This document shows, one piece after another, positions 1-5,440 of a stretch of DNA of 6,508 nucleotides (position 1 is its first letter; every line of letters starts with the position of its first letter). The DNA lies in NCBI GenBank assembly GCA_003222235.1, contig QHVD01000018.1:1-6508 (forward strand), read 5' to 3'. A program made the position numbers and the translations under genes. This stretch comes from Gemmatimonadota bacterium (GTDB lineage Bacteria; Gemmatimonadota; Gemmatimonadetes; Gemmatimonadales; GWC2-71-9). The notes under the pieces are model-generated. The model did no database searches, was not told the origin of the DNA, and worked only from the letters and a program-made list of their open reading frames with translations.

Positions 1-160
1 GAACGCCCCGGCTCTCTAATTAGATAGGTCCTCGCAGCGCGGGACGCTCAGGGCGGAGGTCACTGAGGCACCGGTCAGATGCGCCCTCGTCGCGCGCGCG
101 CCACACGCTCCCCGAAAAATAGCGAAATCCCGCCGGAACCTCCCGTCAGGAGCGGGTTAC

Positions 161-190
161 ATGGCGTCTGTCGATAAACATGGCCTTTGA
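161..190 (+). other. possible 9-codon leader mini-ORF upstream of pal
   Basis: An ATG at 161 opens a short frame (MASVDKHGL, stop TGA at 188-190). It is preceded at an 8-nt spacing by AGGAG (148-152), which lies in the 7-nt loop of a small CCCG/CGGG hairpin (142-145 with 153-156). The mini-ORF ends 20 nt before the pal ATG. It could be a translated leader peptide or chance. Nothing in the peptide (no amino-acid run, no attenuator-like alternate stems that I could find) suggests a specific regulatory mechanism. Confidence 0.2.
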
Positions 191-199
191 GAGCACTCG

Positions 200-205
200 A
201 GGAGG
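200..205 (+). promoter_or_regulatory. Shine-Dalgarno deciding the pal start
   Basis: AGGAGG sits 5 nt upstream of the ATG at 211. It fixes the start there rather than at the in-frame TTG at 187. Starting at 211 also gives a clean lipoprotein signal peptide, whereas a start at 187 would place charged residues (RALEEEP) ahead of it. Confidence 0.8.
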
Positions 206-210
206 AGCCC

Positions 211-780
211 ATGCGCACCACGCTCGTGACCATCCCCGTAGCCTTCGCCTTGGTCGCGGTCGCCTGTCACCATGCCGCGCCGCCACAGGTGACCGTAGAG
301 CCGACACCGGATGTGAACCCCGTGGCAGAGCGGGCTCCTGGGGATTCCTCACCGCCGTTGGCCGAACCGAAACGGGCCGACTCCGGGACGGCGTCGCAGC
401 GGACGACGGAACAGATTAAGGCGATCCTCACCGCGATGATCCATTTCGACTTCGACAAATCGGCCATCCGCCCCGGGGACGCAGAGACTCTGGATCAGAA
501 GGTTCCCATCCTGCGAGGCAACCCGAGCGTCCGCATGCAGATTGCCGGCAACTGTGACGAGCGCGGCTCGGACGAATACAACCTCGCGCTCGGCAACCGC
601 CGCGCCATCTCGGCCAGGGCGTATCTCGTCAACCATGGCATCGATGCGGGCCGGATCGAGACGATGTCCAACGGCAAGGAGCGACCGATCGACCCGGGGC
701 ATAACGAGGAAGCGTGGGCGATGAACCGCAACGATCAGTTCTCGATTCTGAACCCGAACGTCGTGTTGCTGTCGCCCTGA
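211..780 (+). CDS. pal: Pal-type OmpA-family outer-membrane lipoprotein
   Basis: The product is 189 residues, a normal Pal length. Residues 1-18 form a lipoprotein signal peptide ending in a lipobox-like AVAC, with Cys19 as the expected lipidated residue. Residues 20-68 are a Pro/Ala/Glu-rich linker. Residues 70-180 form the OmpA C-like peptidoglycan-binding domain. It begins with IHFDFDKSAIRP, continues with GNCDERGSDEYN (114-125) and the conserved N-x2-L-x3-RRA helix (NLALGNRRA), and ends near GKERPIDPGH and NEEAW. From family knowledge, Pal anchors the outer membrane to peptidoglycan and normally works with TolB/TolA. No tol genes or ybgF/cpoB are next to it here, so it looks like an orphan copy. 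A related lipoprotein, YfiB, captures YfiR in Pseudomonas, and a YfiR-family gene lies about 2.6 kb downstream. However, the sequence reads more like Pal than YfiB. The C-terminal NRNDQF replaces the common NRR-type ending, which is a minor variation. Confidence 0.9.
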   Translation: MRTTLVTIPVAFALVAVACHHAAPPQVTVEPTPDVNPVAERAPGDSSPPLAEPKRADSGTASQRTTEQIKAILTAMIHFDFDKSAIRPGDAETLDQKVPILRGNPSVRMQIAGNCDERGSDEYNLALGNRRAISARAYLVNHGIDAGRIETMSNGKERPIDPGHNEEAWAMNRNDQFSILNPNVVLLSP

Positions 781-801
781 CAGTCCTTCGTCTGGGAGGG
801 C

Positions 802-831
802 ACTCCGGCGGCCGTCCACGGTCTGCGGAGT
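802..831 (+). terminator. weak hairpin after pal, possible terminator
   Basis: ACTCCG (802-807) pairs with CGGAGT (826-831), and inside it CCG (812-814) pairs with CGG (819-821) around a TCCA loop. It starts 22 nt after the pal stop. No run of T follows, so as an intrinsic terminator it is weak. It may only be a stabilising 3' structure. Confidence 0.25.
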
Positions 832-1054
832 CCGTTCGTGTCGATCTCCTCCTCGTACGTGCCACCCGGCGCGACGAAATCGTCCTCCTCGAGCGTGGTG
901 CATTCCGGCGCGACGACCGGATTGTGCGATAGATTATTCAACTGCGACACGATGCCGCCGCCGAACGCCGCGACCCGCGTGAAGGTGTGGAGGCACGACG
1001 AACGAGAATAGGACCACCCAATCGCCGTGGGGTGGTTGGCTCCTGCACGCGGTC

Positions 1055-1255
1055 GTGGGGATCGGCCTCACGGCCGTGCTTGCGGGCCTCGCCGCGCCTC
1101 CGCTCGCCGTGTTCGTAGCGGTGCTGGCGATGGCGATCGCGCACGAGGTGGGCGACGGTGACTTTCGCCGAGAGAATGGCGGTCCATGGAACGGCGTGCT
1201 TGATGTGCTTGCGTTCCTCCCCGCGCCACTCGCGTTCTGGGCGATCCACATCTGA
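1055..1255 (+). CDS. small hypothetical membrane protein, start unclear
   Basis: The GTG at 1055 opens a 66-codon frame. Codons are strongly G/C at the third position, like the neighbouring genes. The protein has a hydrophobic segment at about residues 2-29 (GLTAVLAGLAA to VAVLAMAIA), a polar loop HEVGDGDFRRENGGPWNG, then a second hydrophobic segment (LDVLAFLPAPLAFWAI) reaching the C-terminus. This is a two-span layout like small holin-like or phage-associated membrane proteins, but I do not recognise a family. No Shine-Dalgarno precedes 1055. The frame stays open upstream to 983 and still reads plausibly (PWGGWLLHAVV), yet offers no ATG, GTG or TTG there. The start may therefore be non-canonical, or the 5' end may have been lost or frameshifted. 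A frame ending at 1011 abuts it. Confidence 0.4.
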   Translation: MGIGLTAVLAGLAAPPLAVFVAVLAMAIAHEVGDGDFRRENGGPWNGVLDVLAFLPAPLAFWAIHI

Positions 1256-1349
1256 CGGAGTCATGCTGACGCCCGAGCTGGCCACTTGGATCACGGGCAT
1301 CACGCACGCAACGCTATTTCCCATCGCTAATTGACCGCCGTCGGGGCGC

Positions 1350-1363
1350 GTGACGTGGGTCAC
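1350..1363. promoter_or_regulatory. inverted repeat GTGA-N6-TCAC, possible operator
   Basis: GTGAC (1350-1354) and GTCAC (1359-1363) are perfect inverted arms around GTGG. Read as GTGA-N6-TCAC this matches the core half-sites recognised by the CRP/FNR family. It lies 35 nt upstream of the receptor start codon and therefore could control the receptor-YfiR-kinase operon. That position is too close to the ATG for a classical activator site unless the leader is very short, so repression would fit better. A 14-bp dyad in GC-rich DNA can also arise by chance. Confidence 0.25.
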
Positions 1364-1398
1364 TACTTCTCCGGGCAAGAAGGCCAACTTGTTCGGAA

Positions 1399-3366
1399 AT
1401 GAGGCCCACAGTCCAACGTCCCAAGGCCCTCGCGGCCGCGAGATCGATGCTCCTGACGTTGGGTCTGGTCTGCCTCGCTGGGACCGCGTTCGCCCAGCAG
1501 CCGGATTCCACCACCCAGCTGCGTGATTCCAGCCTGTCCGCCGAGGCCTTGAAGAAGCTGAGCATCGAACAACTGATGAACCTGCAGGTCACGTCCGTCT
1601 CGAAGCGTCCCGAGCAACTGTCGCAGACCGCCTCGGCGATCCAGGTGATCACGCAGCAGGACATTCGACGCTCCGGCGCGTCGAGTCTCCCGGAGATCCT
1701 GCGGCTCGCCACCAACTTGCAGGTCGCGCAAGTGGATTCCCGTCAATGGGCCATCGGTGCGCGCGGCTTCAATAGCACCACCGCCAACAAGCTCCTGGTA
1801 CTCATCGATGGACGCACGGCTTACACCCCGTTGTTCTCCGGTGTGTTCTGGGATGTGCAGGAGATACCCCTCGCGAACATCGACCGGATCGAGGTCATCA
1901 GCGGGCCCGGGGCCACACTGTGGGGGGCCAACGCGGTCAACGGCGTGATCAACGTGATCACGAAGGGCGCCGAAGAGACGCAGGGACTGCTCCTGTCGGG
2001 CGGCGGTGGGATCGAGCAGCGCGGCTTCGGAACCGTCCGCTACGGAGGGGCGCTAGGCTCCAGGGTTCACTATCGGATCCACGGCAGGGGCTTTGGTCGC
2101 GACGCGACGGCGTTGCCCAGCGGCCAGGACGCCGCCGATGCCTGGCACCTGGGGCAGGGGGGATTCCGCATGGATTGGGACGCGTCAAACGTGAACCGCG
2201 TCACCCTGCAAGGCGATCTCTACGACGGCCGGATCGGCCAGCCCAGCGCCGGTGACATCGCCGTCAGCGGTGGCAATGTGATGGCGAAGTGGTCACACAC
2301 GCCCTCCGAAGGGTCGAGTCTCGCAGCCCAGCTGTATTATGACTGGACCCACCGCGACATTCCGGGCACGTTTGGCGAAGATCTCGACACCTACGACGTC
2401 GATCTGCAACACCATGCGCGATTGGGCGCCCGGCATGACGTGGTCTGGGGACTCGGCTACCGCTTGATCAACGATCGCGTCGTCAACAGCTCGGCCTTTG
2501 CCTTCCTGCCGCCCCACGTCGCGCGACAGTGGTTCACCGGATTCGTCCAGGACGAGATCGCGCTCGTCCCCAACCGGTTGCACGTGGCCCTCGGCACCAA
2601 GATCGAGCACAACGACTACACCGGCTTCGAGATCCAGCCCAGCGGCCGTGTGAACTGGAGGCTCGGCCCGTCCGGGACCATGTGGGCGGCTGTCTCGCGC
2701 GCGCTCCGAACGCCGTCGCGAATCGACCGGGAGTTCTTCGCCCCCGGCCAACCGCCCTACCTCCTCGCCGGCGGATCGGGTTTCCATTCGGAAGAAGAGC
2801 TCGCTTACGAGCTCGGATACCGGCATCAGCGCGGCGCGCTCGCGCTCTCTCTGGCCACGTTCTACAACCGCTATTGCGGGCTGCGCAGTGTGGAGCAGGT
2901 CAACCCACCCGCAGCCTTTCCCATCGTCATCGGCAACGGCCAAGACGGCGAGTGCTTCGGAGCGGAGGGGACGGCCGAGTACTGGCTCACCAGCCGGTGG
3001 CGGCTGCGCGCCGGCTACACCGAGCTGCGCGTCCATATTTGGCCCAACCCCGGCAGCACTGACACGTCCCGGGGCGCGGCCGAATCCCAGGCTCCCGATC
3101 GGCAGTTTCTCCTGAAATCGTCGGTCGATCTGCCCGCGCACCTGAGACTCGACGCCGGGTTTCGGGCAATCGATGACATCACCAATCAGCGGGTCCCGGC
3201 GTATGCTGAGCTGAATGCCAAGCTCACCTGGCAGCCGACGCCGAAACTCGACCTCTCGCTCGTCGGGCAGAATCTCTTGCACCGTCGTCACGCGGAGTTC
3301 GGCGCGCCGGCCGTGCGTCGGGAGATCGAGCGTGGCGCGTACGGGGCGGTCGAATGGCGCTTCTGA
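1399..3366 (+). CDS. TonB-dependent outer-membrane receptor
   Basis: The product is 655 residues, typical for a TonB-dependent receptor without an N-terminal signalling extension. Residues 1-32 form a Sec signal peptide (hydrophobic core MLLTLGLVCLAG, likely cleavage AFA|QQ). A TonB-box-like VTSVSK lies at 64-69 after SIEQLMNLQ. The plug domain covers about 74-190. Its markers are IQVITQQDIRRSG, ARGFN, KLLVLIDGRTAYTPLFSG, IDRIEVISGPGATLWGANAV and NGVINVITK, all hallmark plug motifs. The rest is the beta-barrel, ending GAYGAVEWRF with the terminal Phe usual for outer-membrane barrels. The role would be energised uptake or sensing of a ligand in the outer membrane. The substrate cannot be read from sequence, although receptors of this sub-type (short, plug wording SVSKRPE) are often labelled vitamin B12/BtuB-like or colicin-I-receptor-like. 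The start at 1399 has a modest GGA just upstream. ATG 1447 (residue 17) is an alternative that would still leave a signal peptide. It overlaps the next gene by 13 nt, so receptor and YfiR are probably translationally coupled. Confidence 0.93.
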   Translation: MRPTVQRPKALAAARSMLLTLGLVCLAGTAFAQQPDSTTQLRDSSLSAEALKKLSIEQLMNLQVTSVSKRPEQLSQTASAIQVITQQDIRRSGASSLPEILRLATNLQVAQVDSRQWAIGARGFNSTTANKLLVLIDGRTAYTPLFSGVFWDVQEIPLANIDRIEVISGPGATLWGANAVNGVINVITKGAEETQGLLLSGGGGIEQRGFGTVRYGGALGSRVHYRIHGRGFGRDATALPSGQDAADAWHLGQGGFRMDWDASNVNRVTLQGDLYDGRIGQPSAGDIAVSGGNVMAKWSHTPSEGSSLAAQLYYDWTHRDIPGTFGEDLDTYDVDLQHHARLGARHDVVWGLGYRLINDRVVNSSAFAFLPPHVARQWFTGFVQDEIALVPNRLHVALGTKIEHNDYTGFEIQPSGRVNWRLGPSGTMWAAVSRALRTPSRIDREFFAPGQPPYLLAGGSGFHSEEELAYELGYRHQRGALALSLATFYNRYCGLRSVEQVNPPAAFPIVIGNGQDGECFGAEGTAEYWLTSRWRLRAGYTELRVHIWPNPGSTDTSRGAAESQAPDRQFLLKSSVDLPAHLRLDAGFRAIDDITNQRVPAYAELNAKLTWQPTPKLDLSLVGQNLLHRRHAEFGAPAVRREIERGAYGAVEWRF

Positions 3367-3962
3367 GCGCGCCGTTCGCCCGGGCAGACGGGCGGCGTGG
3401 TTCCTGGCGGGTGGCCGAAGGGGCGATCCTTTCGGCGGCGCTGCTGCTCGTGCGGGGGGTGGGGCCCGGTCTGGCCGGGCAAACCGTGCAGGCTCCGGAG
3501 TATCAGGTGAAGGCCGTCTTCCTGTTCAACTTCGCGCAATTCGTCGATTGGCCGCCCGCGGCCTTTCCTGACCCCGAAACCCCGCTCGTGATCGGCATTC
3601 TGGGGAACGACCCGTTCGAGGGCTTTCTCGAACAGACCATACGCGGTGAGCAGGTACGAGGGCGAGGCTTCCAGGTGCGGCGCTATCACAGCCTGGACGA
3701 GATCAAGACCTGCCACATCCTGTTCATCAGTCGGCCGGAGGGGAACCGGCCGGAGGCCATTTTAGCGGGCCTCAGAAACTGGCCGATCCTCACGGTGAGC
3801 GACGCCGACGGGTTCGCCGAACGCGGAGGCATGATTCGCTTCGTGACTGACCGGAACCACATCCGGCTGCAGATCAACCTCGATGCCGCGCAAGCGGCAA
3901 GTCTGACGATCAGCTCCAAGTTGCTGCGAGTCTCCGAAATCGCCGCGCCGCGGGGGCCTTGA
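3354..3962 (+). CDS. YfiR-family periplasmic protein (DUF4154)
   Basis: The product is 202 residues. The N-terminus is basic, then a hydrophobic stretch at about 22-41 (AILSAALLLV to GPGLAG) gives a signal peptide with likely cleavage near AG|QT. The mature part starts with the family signature YQVKAVFLFNFAQFVDWP (50-67). It continues with LVIGILGNDPF, then CHILFISRPEG, ILTVSDADGFAERGGMIRF and the C-terminal INLDAAQAASLTISSKLLRV block, all as in YfiR proteins. In Pseudomonas, YfiR binds the periplasmic CHASE8 region of the cyclase YfiN and keeps it off. By analogy this protein would gate the CHASE8-like kinase encoded 1 nt downstream. Only one cysteine (Cys120) remains after the signal peptide, so the disulfides described for Pseudomonas YfiR cannot form within this chain. 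The start could also be GTG 3411 (residue 20), which shortens the n-region. ATG 3354 is preferred because of the coupling overlap with the receptor gene. Confidence 0.9.
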   Translation: MALLSAPFARADGRRGSWRVAEGAILSAALLLVRGVGPGLAGQTVQAPEYQVKAVFLFNFAQFVDWPPAAFPDPETPLVIGILGNDPFEGFLEQTIRGEQVRGRGFQVRRYHSLDEIKTCHILFISRPEGNRPEAILAGLRNWPILTVSDADGFAERGGMIRFVTDRNHIRLQINLDAAQAASLTISSKLLRVSEIAAPRGP

Positions 3963-3963
3963 A

Positions 3964-5172
3964 ATGTCCCTGCGCGACTGGCCGATCAAGCAGAAGCTGA
4001 CCGCGATTCTCCTCCTGATCAGCGGTCTGGTGCTGTTGCTGACGGCCGCTGCGTTCGTGACGTATGAGGTGGTGGCATTCCGACAGATGACGTTGAAGGA
4101 CCTGTCCACGCTCGGACGCATCATCGCGGCGAACAGCACCGCCTCGTTGGCCTTTGCCAACGAAGCTGACGCGAGAGAAATCCTCTCTGCACTGAGGGCC
4201 GAGCCACATGTCGTGGCGGCCGGCCTGTACGACAAGGACGGCCGTGTGTTCTCCCGCTATCCGGCGGACCTACCCGGCGAGACGCTTCCGGCCGTACCAG
4301 GCCAGGACGGGTACCGGTTCGAGCAGGGGTACGTGATCGGATTCGAGCCGGTCGCGGAGGTGGGGAATGCGCGCCTGGGCACGCTGTTCCTCAAGTCTGA
4401 TATGAAGGCCGTGTCCCGCACGTTACGCCTTTCGGCCGCCATTGCCACGGGCGTTATGGGGATCTCCCTGCTGGCGGCCTATCTCCTGGCCGCGGTCCTT
4501 CAGGGACGGATCTCGCAACCCATTCTCGCGCTGGCGGAGACCGCGAAGGCGGTCTCCATTCGCCACGACTACTCCGTGCGCGCGTCGAAGCTCGGCGAGG
4601 ACGAATTGGGCGCATTGACGGACGCCTTCAATCAGATGCTCGGCCGCATCGAGGACCAAGACCGCGCCCTCAGAGAGAGCAAGAGTAAGCTGCAACACTA
4701 TGCCACGGAGCTCGAGCAGCGGGTCGCGGATCGGACCCACGAGCTCCAGGAGCGCAACGAGGCGCTTCGGCGCAATGCGGCGGAGCTCCTGGCCGCCAAC
4801 ACCGAGCTGGACGCGTTCGCCTATTCGGTGTCGCACGACCTCCGCGCACCGCTCCGGAGCATCGACGGATTCAGCCAGGTGCTGCTGGAGGATTACGGCG
4901 CGCAGCTGGACGAGGCGGGACGGGACTCCCTGAAGCGCGTACGCGCCGCCAGTCAGCGCATGGGTACCCTGATCGACGACCTGCTGAAACTTGCCTGGGT
5001 CACCCGGGCGGAATTGCGCACCGAGGTCGTGGACTTGAGCGGCATGGCGCGGGATATCGCGGCCGAGCTCCAACGGACGACCCCGGAACGGCGCGTGGAA
5101 TTCGCGGGTCCTCGAGAATCTGCTCCGGAACAGCTGGAAGTACACCGCCAAACGGGCGCAGCCCCGGGTTGA
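3964..5172 (+). CDS. CHASE8/HAMP sensor histidine kinase, truncated by frameshift
   Basis: The 402-codon frame starts 1 nt after the YfiR stop, with GGGGG at 3952-3956 as a likely ribosome site. Residues 12-34 form TM1. Residues 35-150 are a periplasmic domain resembling CHASE8 (LGRIIAANSTASLAFANEAD, then HVVAAGLYDKDGRVFSRYP), the type found in YfiN. TM2 covers about 157-180. A HAMP follows (182-233, RISQPILAL to LGEDELGALTDAFNQML), then a coiled coil to about 285. The HisKA domain carries the H-box SVSHDLRAPLRSIDGF with phospho-acceptor His291. The frame is sound up to RRVEF (376-380). After that it reads out-of-frame sequence and stops at TGA 5170-5172. The ATP-binding domain is present in the +1 frame from 5108. 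The predicted product can therefore dimerise and carry the His, but cannot autophosphorylate. It is either a pseudogene or has a sequencing or assembly deletion. No response regulator follows. Confidence 0.88.
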   Translation: MSLRDWPIKQKLTAILLLISGLVLLLTAAAFVTYEVVAFRQMTLKDLSTLGRIIAANSTASLAFANEADAREILSALRAEPHVVAAGLYDKDGRVFSRYPADLPGETLPAVPGQDGYRFEQGYVIGFEPVAEVGNARLGTLFLKSDMKAVSRTLRLSAAIATGVMGISLLAAYLLAAVLQGRISQPILALAETAKAVSIRHDYSVRASKLGEDELGALTDAFNQMLGRIEDQDRALRESKSKLQHYATELEQRVADRTHELQERNEALRRNAAELLAANTELDAFAYSVSHDLRAPLRSIDGFSQVLLEDYGAQLDEAGRDSLKRVRAASQRMGTLIDDLLKLAWVTRAELRTEVVDLSGMARDIAAELQRTTPERRVEFAGPRESAPEQLEVHRQTGAAPG

Positions 5173-5413
5173 ATTCGGATCCATCGACGGGAACGGAGAG
5201 CGGGCGTTCATAGTCCGGGATAACGGGGCGGGCTTCGACATGAAGTACGCGGACAAGCTGTTCGGAGCGTTCCAGCGACTGCACTCCGCGGCCGAATTCG
5301 AGGGCACCGGCGTCGGCCTCGCGACGGTCCGCCGCATCATCAACCGGCACGGCGGCCGGATCTGGGCCGAGGGCGCCGTCGATCAGGGAGCGACGTTCTA
5401 CTTCACGCTGTGA
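5108..5413 (+). pseudogene. detached HATPase_c domain of the sensor kinase
   Basis: In the +1 frame relative to the kinase start, 101 codons encode a recognisable histidine-kinase ATPase domain. The N-box is VLENLLRNSWKYT, with Asn in NLLRN. The G1 box is VRDNGAGFDM. An F-box-like segment, KLFGAFQRLH, follows. The G2 box is GTGVGLATVRRIINRHGG. The C-terminus ends WAEGAVDQGATFYFTL before TGA 5411-5413. It matches phytochrome-like kinases of the SHDLRAPLR group and clearly belongs to the upstream gene. It has no usable start of its own; the first in-frame ATG (5240) is inside the G1 box. The segment that should join it to RRVEF, roughly 15-16 residues including the usual GD-x-R-L-L-R-like helix start, is absent. 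Confidence 0.85.
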
Positions 5414-5414
5414 T

Positions 5415-5431
5415 GGCCCGCTCCGCGGGCC
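5415..5431. terminator. perfect 7-bp hairpin between convergent genes
   Basis: GGCCCGC (5415-5421) and GCGGGCC (5425-5431) form an uninterrupted GC-only stem around a TCC loop. It begins 1 nt after the kinase stop and 10 nt before the helicase stop on the other strand. It sits where a bidirectional terminator is expected. Neither side has a T-run, so termination strength is uncertain. Confidence 0.4.
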
Positions 5432-5440
5432 CGAGCTTGC

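Larger units (their letters stand above)
781..1398. other. 618-nt gap between pal and the receptor gene; mostly unassigned
   Basis: No standard gene fills this stretch. Positions 781-950 hold an imperfect hairpin and, on the minus strand, an open frame with coding-like codon use (see findings). Positions 952-1011 can encode a 19-residue peptide ending VKVWRHDERE. Positions 1055-1255 hold the membrane-protein ORF listed separately. Positions 1263-1334 can encode a 23-residue peptide (MLTPELATWITG and onward, stop TGA at 1332-1334) only 7 nt after that ORF, with GGAG too close to its ATG. The final 60 nt carry a dyad that could be an operator. The string of short, abutting plus-strand frames is reminiscent of small phage or gene-remnant DNA, but I recognise no phage gene. 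I see no convincing sigma-70 promoter. TTGACC at 1331-1336 lacks a -10 at the right distance. Confidence 0.5.

Noticed and set aside
50..87. Nested inverted repeat AGGGCG/CGCCCT with inner CTGA/TCAG
   Set aside because: The stems are short and separated by unpaired bases in very GC-rich sequence. No tRNA, riboswitch or terminator pattern fits.
91..100. CG dinucleotide run
   Set aside because: Five CG units are unremarkable at this base composition. There is no sign of a functional repeat.
2293..3291. 332-codon minus-strand frame opposite the receptor gene
   Set aside because: It mirrors the receptor codons, shows no recognisable domain, and the plus strand has a complete well-matched receptor. 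It is a shadow frame.
3732..3752. Perfect 7-bp hairpin CGGCCGG/CCGGCCG inside the YfiR gene
   Set aside because: It comes from the repeated Arg-Pro-Glu coding (RPEGNRPEA) in the middle of an intact frame. There is no T-run and no reason to stop transcription there.
5104..5112. Programmed +1 frameshift to restore the kinase
   Set aside because: There is no slippery motif with a stop or stimulator at the junction, and a simple shift would still leave about 15 conserved residues missing. A deletion or assembly error explains it better.
4423..5343. 306-codon minus-strand frame opposite the kinase
   Set aside because: The plus strand carries clear kinase motifs here. The minus frame has no family features and arises from GC-rich codon bias.
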